From positions 434,001-498,000 of the forward strand of contig NW_025408669.1 of assembly GCF_020360975.1 (NCBI RefSeq): a DNA stretch of 64,000 nucleotides. Direction: 5' to 3'. The position numbers and the translations under genes were made by a program. The notes under the pieces are model-generated. The model saw only the letters and a list, made by a program, of their open reading frames with translations. It ran no database searches and was not told the origin of the DNA. Below are positions 1 through 11,858 of the stretch, in pieces; within the stretch, counting starts at the first letter, position 1, and each line of letters begins with the position of its first letter. Source of the stretch: Hirsutella rhossiliensis (Eukaryota > Ascomycota > Sordariomycetes > Hypocreales > Ophiocordycipitaceae).

Positions 1-441
1 AACGCTTACTCGCTACCGCTATAGCCCTACCTTTTACTCCCTTAAAGCGGGCTAACTTATTTGCTAAGGAATAGGCCCTAATACCGGTCTAATAAAAGCT
101 TAACCCCTTTTAGGTTCTAAGCTAAGAAAAACCTAGACTATTCCTTATTATACCTTTTATAGTATACTATAATAACCTAGGCGATATAGATAGCTATATA
201 GGTATCGTTTACTTTAGGTTAGAAGCGCTAGTTTATAGAGCCTTAAACGCGGCTATAATTTAAGTAAATTTATTCGCCGCTATTTATAAGGAGGCTAATA
301 CCGACCTCTTACTTAGCTAGTACGCCGCCCTTATTAAAGTACTTACTAGCTTTATCTATTAGTTTACTTTTACCGCTTACTTCTTAGATAACTTACCTAA
401 GCTTACTATAATATATTAAAAAGCCGCTTATATCGGCCCTT
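1..441. other. RIP-mutated repeat DNA, unassigned
   Basis: No gene is recognisable here. The stretch has the RIP signature: nearly no CpA or TpG, very high TpA, and stops in all frames. It was the target of copia A, so it should have been continuous with the sequence starting at 13651 before that insertion. It probably belongs to an older transposon, but I found no diagnostic motif. Confidence 0.6.
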
Positions 442-446
442 TATAT

Positions 447-893
447 TCTCGTAAAGAGAGATATAAGAAGTATATAAAAATATATAAAGGTAAAGTTAAA
501 AGTAAGGGGTCGGATAGGTAAGGCAGAGAGATTTATTTCTTATAGGAGTAGTAATAAAGGTAAGGGAGTAATTATTATATTGCCTTAATTATCCTTCTTC
601 CCTCTATTTAACGCCCTCTTTTATATATATCTAGTACCTTAATTAATAAAGAAGATCCTATTTAAAGAAGCTACTAATATCCTTTTAACTACTAAGCTTT
701 TTACTAGTTTTTCCCCTCCTTTTTAGCCGTTACTAGTATATCTATCTTATCTCTCGCTACTTATACGTCCCCTTATATACCTCTTTTTAGCTCCTTCTTC
801 CTTCTTCTATACTAAGTGTTTTTAGCTTCCTTAGTCCCTTATACTAAGGGATATCTCTAAGAACTGTAAAATTAAGCTATGCTTTACGATATA
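447..893 (-). repeat. 3' LTR of copia A
   Basis: This 447-bp copy matches 13199-13645 in the same orientation and the copia K LTRs (about 37664-38116 and 55615-56090) in inverse orientation. In element orientation it begins TATATCG, probably TG-initial before RIP, and ends in CGAGA. Internal DNA begins at 894 with a purine tract on the minus strand. Confidence 0.85.
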
Positions 894-3800
894 CCCCCTT
901 AGCTATAGCTTACCCCTTAAGGGCATAGCTAATATAGCTTTAGGCTAGCAAGCGTATAGAGGAGGTTCTTAGCTCTATACTTCTCCCTTTACTTTAAAAA
1001 TATAAGGGCCCTTTTAGGCCCCTAGGCTCTTTTAGACTTACTTAAGGAATAAGGGCCTAAAGAAGGGAAAGTCCTATAAGAAAGGAGGCCTTCTTAGAAG
1101 GGAAAAACCTAATTAAATAGGGGGCCCTCTAAAAGGAAAAACCTCTTCCTTTTCTTTAGCTATAGACGTTACCTTTTTATATAGGCTATTAGCTCCTCTT
1201 ATAAACTCTTAAGGCGGGCCTTTAAAGATAGCTTTTCTTAAACGTCTTCTAGCTTAATTTACTATAAAAAGATAGCTAGCTTTTACTTTAGTAAGGGCTT
1301 TATAAGACCGTTAGCTTTTATTAATACTATTAAAACCTAACGGATAGAAATTAGTCCCTTTTAGACCTCTTAGCGTAACTAATACTAGTAGATATTAATA
1401 TACTATAGATAGGTCGATAACTTACTATTTTCTATAAGAATTTATATAGTTTATATATTATTATATTCTATAGTTAATAAGGTTAGAGTTTATAGTTATA
1501 GAGATATAAGTAGCTAGGTAAGGAAAATCGCTTCTTTTAATACTTTTAAAAGAGCTAGTAGCTCTACCTCTATACTTAAAGTTATAATAGTAGCTTCCTT
1601 TAAAGCTTTCTAAGTAATAGTTCCTTTAAAAAGGGATATAATATACCCTTATAAGCTCTTTTTATTTAAGGAATTATCTATAAAGGACGAATCGCTTAAA
1701 TAAAGGAAGATTTTAGTAGCTAATTTCTTTCTTTCCTACCCTCTTAAGTATAGACTATATAATCTTATTAAATAAAGATAAAGGATAGCTCTATCTACTA
1801 CTTCTTAATACTTAGGGCTAGGATTTTAGTTATACCTAGCTAGCTAAGAGACTATAAAAGAGATATCCGGTCTAGTAGAAATAGCTAAAAGAAAGCAAGG
1901 AGCCTACCTACTATTAATATTAATATTTCTCTTACTCCCTAGCTTAAAAGGATAGATTAGGTAAAAGCTCTTCGTTTAATATATATATAGAGGGAAGCTT
2001 TTTATTAAGGGAATTAAGGAGGAATTTATAAGCGACCTTATCCATATAAGCGTCCTAGGTAAGCTAGATAGTCTATTAGGACCTATTTTAAAGGATTTAT
2101 ATCCCTAGGAACTACTTTAGCTCCCTTAGCTTAGTTATCTTATACCTTTATTATAGGCCTTTTATAGCCTCCTTAGTATTTACTTCTTCCTCTTTTAGGT
2201 AAGCTTAGATAATATCGTCGATATAAAAGAAGACTATAATTCTACCCTTCTATATTATATATAGTTCTTAAGGGACTTTCTTAAAGCCTAGGGCTTTAAA
2301 GGAACCTATTAATTACTATTACTAAAGAAGGGGTAATCTTTATAGTCTATATAGAGCTTTCCTAAGCCCTAGAACCTTTCTTAGTTATTAGAAACTAAGA
2401 GGAAGTTATATATAGATAACTTCTTCTTCCTTAAAGGGGTAGTTAATAAAGGCATTAACTATATTTATCTAATTAAGCTTAAGGTCGAATTCTATTACTA
2501 TAGCTATAAGGGTCTAAAAAGATATCCTTACTAAGGTAGTTACCTTAGTAAGTAAATCCCCCTTTTCCTATTAATTCCTATAAATAGCTAGCTAGGCTTT
2601 ATACTTTTAAAGGAAGCTATATTTATTAGTCTTATAGATAAAGACCTACTTATAGCTAAGGACTTATTTTCCTCTTACCTTTTCTTTAAGGACCTTTTTA
2701 AAAGACTCTATTTCTTTATATAAAGCTAGGTAGTCTTTCTAGGCTAAAAAAAAATAGTCTTTAAAGGGGTGTTTTTCTAGCTACTTTTAGTTTACTAGTA
2801 GGTCCGGTAGGTCTCTTTTATATACCTTCCTTACTAATAGTAGCTTAAAAAGCTAGCCTACTATAAACGTTTCGTAGGAACCGTCTTCTATTAGCGTTAG
2901 GTAGAAGTTAGAAAAACAATCGAAATAAAGGAGAGGTTAGTCTTTTTTAGTAACTATATCGGACCCTATACCTTTCTTTACTTCTCGAAGTTAGGATAAA
3001 AAGGTAGCTAGGTAATCCTTTAAGAGAGGTGCCTTTCCTACCCCCTTAAGGGTTAAGATAAGAAGACTAATAAAGAAAGCTACTTCTAGATCTTCTTCTT
3101 ATTCTATAAGAGGAGGCATAGGAAGGTAAGCGTATTCTAGCTCTACCGCTTTCCTATAGTCTCCTTCTTCGTCTAGATTATTTAATTTAGTAGCTTCCTC
3201 TTCCTTTTCTTCTTTAAAGTTAGCGTTATCCTTAACTACTTTAACGTTAGTCTCTTTTTCTATTTCCTTATCTAGGGCCTCTTCTTATAACTATTAAGAA
3301 GGGGGAATTTAGATCTTTTAAATTAGCTAACGTTATAAGAGTAAGAGGGGCTATTAATCCCTCTTTCTATTAAAGAAGCTAGATTCGTTGAAAATTATAT
3401 CCCTAGTTAAAATAACCTTCTATAAAAAAGGAATCTAGATCTAGAAGATATTTATAGAATTATAACTAATAAGGTACTTAATAAAGGCTCTAGGATTAAG
3501 CTTTCTTGTCTTCTTTCTTTTTAGCTATATATTAGTAGTTATAGCGTATGCCTTATAGCTATAGGTATAAAGGTAGGCTAGCGAGGCCCTTTTCTTTATA
3601 AAGAGCTTAAGGGGAGATTTTTAGTCTATTCCTTAGTTTAGTTCCCTAGGGTCCTTAGGGTCTCTAAGGGTCCGGTTCTAAAGGTAATAAGCGGTCTTAA
3701 CGACTTCCTTTTAAAGGTTATATAAAAGCTTTATAGTAAGTCTTATTATATAGGCCCTTTTTATTATAGTACCCCTTAATCTTTCTACCCCTCCGTTCTA

Positions 3801-4903
3801 GGCCTAGGTATTTAATACTAATAGGAGGGGTAAAATACCCCCTTTTTAAAGCTATTTTAAGATATCCTTTATAAATAGCTCTCCGTTAAACTATATTTTC
3901 TTTACCTTATAGCTAAAGTAGGATTTTATCTAGTTAATAAAGTCTTAGAAAGTAAACTAGTTATACTTACTTAGGTAGGTCTATAAGAAATAAGGGAAAA
4001 CTATCCTTAAAAAAGCGTCTATAAAAAATATTACCTTAATAAAACTTTCTTAGTCCTTAAAGACGTTAGTTTAATCGACCTAAATTTTCTTATATAGCTA
4101 GTCCGGCTATATAGGGGTCCGTCTAGAAATTCGTCTCTTAGTCTTTTCTTAGCTATAGTATTTATATTTAACGGTTTTTAAGCCCCTTATTCGTACGCCC
4201 TATTATAGGCCTAGCTTATATAAAGCTAGGGGGCCTAGGTAACTAAGTTATATATACTAAAGAAGTCCGTTTCCTTAGGCTACTAAAAGAGGGTCCTTTA
4301 AACCTACCTTCCTTTAAGTAAGGAAAGCTAACTTCTTAAGTAGTTCCTTCCTAAAGATAGGTCGGAATTCGAAAATAAATTATCTGAATTTTTCCTTAAT
4401 AAGCCTAATAGTTTAATTCTTTTAAACTAGCCTTATAGGCTTAAACGTTATATCTTAAAAGATTCCTTTCTTTTAAAGATAGCGAAAGGAAATTAAGCTT
4501 ATTAAAATTCAAGGGTAAAAAGCTACCCTTTTTTATCGAAGAATTTATATAGACCTATTAGGTAGTTTTATCGTAAAATTTACCCTTCTATATCCCTCTA
4601 TCTATATAGTTAATTCCCTAGTAATAAGATATTCCCTTTATACCTTTTTAAAGGACCGGAATTATAAGAGTATATTATAGATATTAAGGGAAGTACTAGA
4701 GTTAAGGATAGCTAATTTTTATAAGGGATAGTTAGAGGGTCCTAAAGGTTAGTCTTAGTAATCTATAAGGAAGATAAATACTAGATTTACTATACTAACG
4801 ATTTTTCCTTAAATTTATAGCTTAAATAAGGGCAGCGTTATTATTAGTTACTATTTCTTAGTAACCTAAATCTTATCTATCTTCTTTTATAATAAGGGGT
4901 CTT
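894..4903 (-). pseudogene. Copia A pol, RIP-degraded (integrase part to RNase H)
   Basis: Minus-strand translation gives a copia reverse transcriptase centre: a hydrophobic run Val-Phe-Phe followed by Tyr-Ile-Asp-Asp-Ile-Ile at about 2208-2234. RNase H should lie at lower coordinates and integrase at higher coordinates up to the gypsy B junction at 4903; those limits follow from copia domain order and similarity to copia K, not from motifs I could read. The frame is full of TAA and TAG where Gln or Trp codons are expected, as RIP produces. The coding sequence continues beyond gypsy B at 11859. Confidence 0.75.
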
Positions 4904-5089
4904 TATAAGAGTCTTTAACTATTATAAGTTATAGGCTTAGGCTATAGCCTAAGCTATATAGTTATATATAAAGGGCCGGATCCTATATATATATATATAG
5001 GCTAGCTATATATAGGAGAGCTTTATATAGCTTATTAATATTATTTTATAGACGGTACCTATACCTACGCCTTTGCCTACTCCGTAATA
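4904..5089 (+). repeat. 5' LTR of gypsy B
   Basis: 186 bp, closely matching 11668-11853, with ends TATAAGAG and a final TAATA. A nonamer ATAGCTTAT at 5027-5035 is complementary to the sequence just after the LTR, which places the likely transcript start near 5027 if the element self-primes. Confidence 0.9.
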
Positions 5090-5090
5090 G

Positions 5091-5100
5091 TATAAGCTAT
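5091..5100 (+). other. Candidate self-priming primer-binding site of gypsy B
   Basis: The bases just after the 5' LTR contain ATAAGCTAT, the exact 9-nt complement of ATAGCTTAT inside the LTR (5027-5035). In Tf1/sushi-type elements the 5' end of the RNA folds back to prime at this position. AT-rich RIP-mutated DNA makes 9-mers cheap, so position rather than length is the main argument. Confidence 0.5.
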
Positions 5101-5149
5101 TAACTAATAGATCTAATAGATATCTCTTTAAAGAGGGCGCCTCCCCCTT

Positions 5150-8100
5150 AAGGAAGTACTCCGCCCCTCCCTAGATAGATAGGAAGTATCGTAGCTATCC
5201 TAGAAGCAATTAAAAGCGCGACGGCTAGCGAGAAGGACGAGGTTCTCGCTATACTAAGGGAGCCGTTTATAAGACTAGCTTTAACCCCTACGGCCTCCGT
5301 AACGCCGGTTACGGCGGCGATACTACTAATATAGAAGCCGCTCCCTTAGCCGACTTAGGATAGTAAGCTAGAGTCCTTTTACTTCTTCTTTAGCTAGCTA
5401 TAGACGAAGTTTATAACCGATAAGAAATAGGGCCTAAATAGCTATCGCGATATAGCGTGGTATTCGCTCTTCTATACGCTACTAGAGCCCTAGATACGGC
5501 GGATCTCTAGATTCTAAGATAAGGGCGGCCTTAAGGGCAAACGCGACCTATAAGACCTCTTCTAATACCTTATATATACGTTTAGCAACGTATAAGAGTA
5601 GGAGAAGGTATAAGATAGGCTATAGACCCTTAAGTAAAGAGATAGATAAACCTTTAACGAATTCCTTCTTAATTTTAAAGAGACGCTCTTATAGGTAGCG
5701 GGGACTATAGTATAAGAACATAGCGCGAAGCTTATATAGCTATAGAATTTAATTACGCTAGCCCTATAAGAGCTACTTATCCCTATAGTTATACCTATTA
5801 ACTACGGCAAGTATATAAGCCGGTTAATAAAGGTAGCTTAGGGCTATAAATAGACGCCGCGTTTCTAAAAGCTCCGTAAGCATATACTATATAGCGGCGA
5901 CGGGATCACCGCCCCTTTATAAGATAAATAACCGGCTATCGATATAGATAGGGATACCTTAATATCGGCTACCTATATAGACCGGGCTAGACGTAGTAAG
6001 AAGACGCCGTCGACTACCCCTTATACCGACCTATACTTTAAGCAGCGGGCGAAGTAGGTAATAAGCAAGGAAATTAAGAAGAGGAAGGCTAACGGCCGCT
6101 ACCTATATTATAGAGTATCTATATACTTTATATTAAAATGCCCCTTCTTTTTAGCTAAGCGGCCTATAGCGGTTTAAGTAGTAAAGATAGAACTGCTTCT
6201 TACCTTAAACGATAAGGAGGACTCCGCCCCCCTAGGCCCGGAGGAAAAAGAGTAGCTCTAGAGTAAAGATAGGCTTTAGAGCCTTAATTACTAGTACTAG
6301 TAAAGGAAAAGGAGGAATTATCCGCTTATATAAAAGAGGAGCCTACTTTAATATAGGTTATAATTAATAACTCCTTACTTATTACTACTTTTATAGATAA
6401 GGGCTACTAGTACTATGCTATAGTTAATAAGGCGCTTATATAAGAGATATAAGTACTAGTAGAAAAGATCGCCCTAAGGTAAGTAAAGGGCGCTTTAAGC
6501 GCGATAAAGGGTATAGTAATTAAGGGCATTATATAGCTAGCTATAGAGGTCGATAGTCGCTATAAGCTTATCGTAGCCTATATAATCCCCTAACTAGAAT
6601 TTCCCTTAATCCTTAGGAAACCTTAGTTATTATAAATAGAGTTATACTTAGTTTTATATTAAAGGAAGCTATAGTTTAGGCCTATATAATAGTAGGTCTA
6701 CTATAATAATAGTTCTATAGGCGTAAGACTAAGCGTATAAGCTTTATACTTAGTATAAGAAGTCCTTACCTCTATCTTTATAGGAACCGTGCGATAGGTA
6801 GAGCGGGGGTAAGGCTAGGTAGCGGCTAATATAGCGGTCTACGTAGTTAGCTTAGCGGATATTAATAAGGCCCTTTAGATAAAGAAGCTAAAGTCGCCTT
6901 CTAAGCTATAGTAGTAGATACTAAAACGCTTTTATAACCTCCTACTACTATTTAAGTCTTAAGAAGTAAATAAGCTTAACCTATATAAGCTAGGGGTAGA
7001 CTATAGGATAGTACTTTATACTAATAAGAAGGGGTAGGAACTACCTATACTATTTAGACCGCTATATAGTATATACGCGGAGCTACTAATACTAAAGAAG
7101 ATACTAAGGGACTCTAGATAAGGGTTTATTTAAGTAAGTAGCTTTAAAGTAAGAGCGCTAGTCCTATTTATACGTAAACTAAGGGGGGATATAGTTCTAT
7201 TATAACTATAAGGCTCTAAATATAATTATAAAGCTAGACCGCTACCTCACTTTTAATCTAGATACGCTTTATAACCTTTAAAGGTAAAGTAGTTTATAAA
7301 GCTAAATATAAAATAGGCGTTCTATAAGGTATAGATCTTAGAGGTAATAAGTAAAAGATAGCGTTCTATATATACTATAGCTATTTAAGTAGCTTATAAC
7401 GCCCTCGGCCTCTTAAGAGGCCTGCTACCTTTAGCGTTATATTAATAACGTACTTTAAGACTTCCTTAATAAGTCGCCTTTATATATAGATAATATCCTT
7501 ATCTATATAAGCGGCTCTTATAAAGACTATATATAGAAAGTATAGAGGGTCCTAAAGCGCCTTTAACTTTATAGGCTTTACCTTAACCTAGATAAGTACG
7601 AATTTAGGGTTAAGAGGGTTAAGTACCTAAGCTTTACTATTTATATAGGTATAAGTATATAAGCGGATCCTATAAAGATCTAAGCGATCTAGGACTAAGC
7701 GGCCCTAACTATATAGATAGGCGTATAGAGCTTCCTTAAGTTCGCGAACTATTATAGGATATTTATTAAGGGCTTCTCCTATATTATAAGTCCCTTAAAT
7801 AAGATTACTAGGAAACGGACCGCCTTTTATTAAGGGCCTATATAGGAAGGAGCGTTCTATACGCTTAAGGACCTATTCTCGCGGGTCTTAGTACTACTTT
7901 AGTAGGACTTCGACCGGTCTACGTTAGTCGAAGTAGACTATAGCGGCTAGGCACTTAAAGGAACGCTCTCTTAGGAGGTAAACGGGCGGAAGTAACTAAT
8001 AGCGTTCTACTCTTATAAGCTAACCTTCGTAGAACGGAATTACGCTATTTATAATAAGGAGATACTAGCGATTATTAGCTACCTTAAGTAATAGTAAGCG

Positions 8101-10110
8101 GAGCTCTAGAGCTATAAGAGCTTTAAGGTTCTTATAGACTATAGGAATCTTAAGTACTTTATAACCCGCTAATACCTCTTAGAATAGTAAGCCTACTAAG
8201 CGGAGTATCTCTTATACTTAACTTCGACAAGTACTAGCTAGGTAGGACTCATAGTCTTAGATACGCTTTCTTAAAGGGATTAGGACTATAATAAGAGTAG
8301 ATATCGAGGCTCAGGATCTATAGCTTATCCTATAAGAAGCGCTACGACTTATATAAGAGCTTCTTAGTAAAGGAAAGCGGCGCTAACGGATGTTTTCATA
8401 CTACCTTCGCTCAGCTCAGCGAGGAGGGATAGACCGGCTTAAGGGCGAGTACGGCGTAGGTATTTTAAGATAAGGTCCTCTAGCGCTTATAGGATAGGAT
8501 ATCGTTTCTAGACTATACCTATAAGAGCGTACGCCGCGCTATTAAGTCCGGCGCTTAACGCCTTAATCTAAAGCTAAAGCTAAAGGTATAAGTAGCTAAC
8601 TATTATATCGACCTATAGGGGCATCTACGTTAGCGGGGGAGACTATAGGTGCCGGGCGCGCCGTATAATATAGAAGCTAGGGAGAAAGATAGACCGCTAG
8701 AGCTAGATAAACGGAACGAGCTCTAAGGGAAGCTAGTTTAGCTCGTCTATAACTTTAGTATTATAGGCTACCTAGGTAGGCAGGGTATAGTAGTAGGCCT
8801 CGCGAGGGATTTCTACTAGCCCTTCCTATAGTACTATATTCGCCGCTTCTTTTATAACTACGATATCTATAGCTATACTAAGATTTAAAGGGCGTAGTTT
8901 AAAGGGCTACTTAAGTAGCTTTTAGTGCCTAACTAGTTTTATACGTATATATAAATAGACTTTATAATAGACCTCCTACTTATAAAGGGCGGTAACCGCT
9001 ATATATAGGTAATTAAGGACCGACTTAGTAAGTCTATAGTATTAAAGTTAATACTATCTATAGATATAGAGTTTTACGTAGAGCGCTTCTTATAATACTA
9101 GGCCCGCTTATATAGCTAGCTAGCCTTTATTATAAGCGATAGGGGATCGAATTAAACTAGGTACTTTTAGTAGTACTTATACTAGCTACTTTAGATTATA
9201 TAGCTACTTAGTATAGTATATTACTTATAAACCGATAGAGGGCTTAAGAGGGTTAACTAAGAGGTATAGGCTTACTTATAGGCTATTATAGCCTATAACT
9301 AAGTAGACTAAGACTATTAGCTCCCCGTAGCCTAACTTACGTTAAATAGTAAACTATATACCTTTATTAAGATAGCCCTTTTCTTTATAATATATAGCTT
9401 CGAACTACCCTTACTAGTTCCCTTTACTATAAATATAGTAGCGGAGTAGTATAGTAATTTATTATTAAAGGGCCGCGCCTCTATATTTATATAAAAGCTA
9501 TAAGAAACTATAGATTATTACTAATCTATAATAGCCGCTATAGCGTAAGATTAAGAGCGGCACGCTAATAAGACTAAGGCCCTAGTAGATAGGTTTATAG
9601 TAAGAGATAAGGTATAGCTAGACCTCTATAACTATAAGTCGGTATAGCTAAAGAAGAAGCTTAACTAGCTATATATAAAGTTTACGGTATAAAGGGTTAT
9701 TAGCCTATAGGTTATAGAGCTTAATAGTCTCTTAATAAGGGTCTATAATAAGATTAACGTAAACCTCCTTTATAGAGCCTCCTTTAACCCGTTGCTTAAA
9801 TAAGAAGTAGCGGATACTTAACTACTTATAATTAAGGTAGAAATAGAGGATAAGTTTAAGGTTAATAAGATATAGGCCGCGTGCTAACAAAAGGTTAGTA
9901 GGGGGAAACGCTAGGAGGTCCTCGTTAAGTAGCGCGGGTATCTCGACCTTATATAAGAACCTATATATAAGTTTACGGGAACTATAGCCCTTAATAAGTT
10001 TAAAGCTTTATTTAGAATAGTAAATAAAAATAACGGACTAGCGGACTACTAATAGTAGCCTAAGCTAGGACTATAAAGTAGGTAAAGTAGAGTAAGGAGT
10101 TATAATAACG
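5150..10110 (+). pseudogene. Gypsy B gag-pol, RIP-degraded
   Basis: Gag ends near a CCHC zinc knuckle at 6100-6141, in which the first two Cys and the His read Tyr while the last Cys is intact. A protease-like Phe-Ile-Asp-x-Gly motif with following Tyr residues lies at about 6385-6420. Reverse transcriptase shows Tyr-Ile-Asp-Asn-Ile-Leu-Ile-Tyr at 7483-7506, the second Asp of the YxDD box having become Asn. Integrase shows an Asp-Arg-Leu-Ser-Lys-Ser segment (about 9020-9045) and the second catalytic region Ser-Asp-Arg-Gly at about 9135-9146. Domain order and strand agree with the LTR orientation. Start and end are approximate because stops are frequent. Confidence 0.8.
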
Positions 10111-10165
10111 CGAGCGTAATAATATAAGTAGAGATAAAAATAGTATTTATTTTAAGGCAAAGCCC

Positions 10166-11310
10166 TTAAACTACCTAGACCTACTCCTTATCCTTATCGT
10201 CGTCCTTATCCTTATCGTCGTCCTTATCCTTATCGTCGTCCTTATCCTTATCTTCGTTATCCTCCTCCTCCTTATTAATAGCGGCGGCGCTCTCTAAGGC
10301 GCTTAGGCGGCCCTCTAGGCCCGCGAGCTAGTTAGCGGCAGCGGCGGCTCTAGGGGCTCCGGGAGTAAGAGGGGCCTAGCTAGCAGTAGCGGCGGGGCGG
10401 CGGCGGGCACGGCTAAGGACCGCCACGCGCGATAGAGGTAGTGTTCCTAGTACTAGGAGAGTTAGTAGCGGAAGTAAAAGAGCTAGAGGAAAGGAACTTA
10501 CTTAAGGACGAGGCCCTAGCGCTTAAGAGCGCGGAGATTATAGTAAGCGGCGGCGGCGGTAATAAGGCGCTTCTTAGTAGCCCCCTATACCTACCTATAT
10601 ACGCCGGCCTTTTAAGCTAACGCTATAGCGAGTAGGATAAGAGGCGCCGCTTTATAGGCGTAGCCGGCACGCGCGTACTAGTAATAACTACCGCTATAGC
10701 GGCGCCTAACTTAGTCGGCGTAGGGGAGCTCCTACGACGCGTACTATATATAGGGGGCCGCGTAGGCAGCTCCGGCCTATACTTAGCGTTTATACTTTAA
10801 GAAGTTAGCGGAAAATAGCTACTACGCTCGCTAGGTAGCGGACTTATAGGGGTAGTAAAGGCGGAGGCGGGGGTAGAGGGGCCAGGCGTTATAGCCGGCG
10901 ATAAGGATAGCGTCGTTATATAGAAGGGCAACGTAAGGGCGGCTAGCGTAGTAAAGGTAGAGGCGGCGGTAGTAGGCGCGGTTACGGGGGCGCGGGTAAG
11001 AGTAGCGGTAGCGGCGGAGGTATCGTCGGCCGTGCCTAGTATAGCGTCGACGAATAACTCTATACGCTCTAAGAAGGAGGAAGTAAGGGAGGGGGAGGTA
11101 AATATATCTATCGTAAAAGTTAATATTATAGATTACGGCCTCTTACTTTATAAGGCGGAGAACTTATTAGTTAAAGTTATTATTATTAGGGCTATTATTA
11201 CTACTATAGCTACTACTATAAGTATACGTTAATAAAGCGGCCTATATAGCTAGGAATAAACTAACGCCTTAAGTAGAGTAGAACTTACTTATTACTACTA
11301 CTACTATAGT
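10166..11310 (-). pseudogene. Antisense accessory ORF of gypsy B, unknown product
   Basis: This GC-rich stretch lies between the end of pol and the 3' LTR. The minus strand reads as an Ala/Thr/Ser/Pro-rich segment, then a short leucine-patterned coiled-coil-like stretch (about 10260-10330), then a strongly acidic Asp/Lys tail made by an 18-bp tandem repeat, ending at about 10166. A pyrimidine-rich leader on the minus strand (plus-strand purines at about 11315-11350) lies upstream, as is common before fungal genes. Several frame changes are needed. A 66-residue open frame on the plus strand (11032-11232) is the mirror alternative, so the coding strand is not certain. I do not recognise the protein. 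Confidence 0.4.
10185..10252 (-). repeat. 18-bp tandem repeat coding an acidic Asp/Lys tail
   Basis: The unit TCCTTATCCTTATCGTCG occurs three times in a row from 10185 with a partial fourth copy to 10252. Read on the minus strand it keeps frame and gives a repeating Asp-Asp-Asp-Lys-Asp-Lys pattern. Confidence 0.85.
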
Positions 11311-11667
11311 TAAAGAAGGAGGAGAAGGAAAGGAAAAAGGAAGGAGGGGATGCCGCCTTATATACCCTTAGGTAGAGGAGGCTGCCTAAGGCTAAGGGGA
11401 CGGGCAACCTAAAGCTTATATAGGTCCGGGCCGGCCGCCGGCTACCTAGCGGCGTATATAATAAGTCGTGCCCCTATTTAAACGGCTAGCCGGCCGATAA
11501 GTATAGAGCCTAGTTCTAGCTGCCCGGGCTAATAAGCGCGGGGAAAATAGGGCTAGTAGGGCTAGTATAATTAATAGGAAAGGGTAAGGTAAAGCTAGCG
11601 GTATAGGCCTAATAGTATAGAAGCTATTAATTAAGTAACGCCGCGCTACGCTTAAAGGAGGGTATTA

Positions 11668-11853
11668 TATAAGAGTCTTTAACTATTATAGGTTATAGGC
11701 TTAGGCTATAGCCTAAGCTATATAGTTACGTATAGAGGGCTAGATCCTATATATATATATATAGGCTAGCCGCGTATAGGAGAGCTCTATATAGCTTATT
11801 AATATTATCCTACGGACGGTACCTATGCCTATACTTTTACCTACTCTATAATA
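11668..11853 (+). repeat. 3' LTR of gypsy B
   Basis: The 186-bp partner of 4904-5089. A purine stretch at about 11654-11662 just upstream is a plausible polypurine tract. It is followed by GTCCT, the right copy of the target duplication. Confidence 0.9.
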
Positions 11854-11858
11854 GTCCT

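Larger units (their letters stand above)
4904..11853 (+). mobile_element. Gypsy B: complete RIP-inactivated Ty3/gypsy element nested in copia A
   Basis: Direct LTRs of 186 bp (4904-5089, 11668-11853) flank the internal region. The target duplication is GTCTT (4899-4903) on the left and GTCCT (11854-11858) on the right, one mutation apart. LTR ends are TA...TA, as expected for TG...CA after RIP. The plus strand holds a gag zinc knuckle, protease-like, reverse transcriptase and integrase remnants in Ty3/gypsy order. Comparison with copia K confirms that copia sequence resumes directly after 11858. The LTR architecture (U3 about 123 bp, R-U5 about 63 bp) is very like the young element at 19359-25054, so the two may be related lineages. 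Confidence 0.9.

Noticed and set aside
10185..10252. Short tandem repeat considered as a CRISPR array
   Set aside because: Contiguous 18-bp units without spacers in a eukaryotic coding-like context.
11032..11232. 66-residue open frame on the plus strand
   Set aside because: The only frame of this size in the RIPed part. It is mirror-image to the minus-strand coding-like region of gypsy B, starts at a non-ATG codon and has a low-complexity Ile/Thr end.
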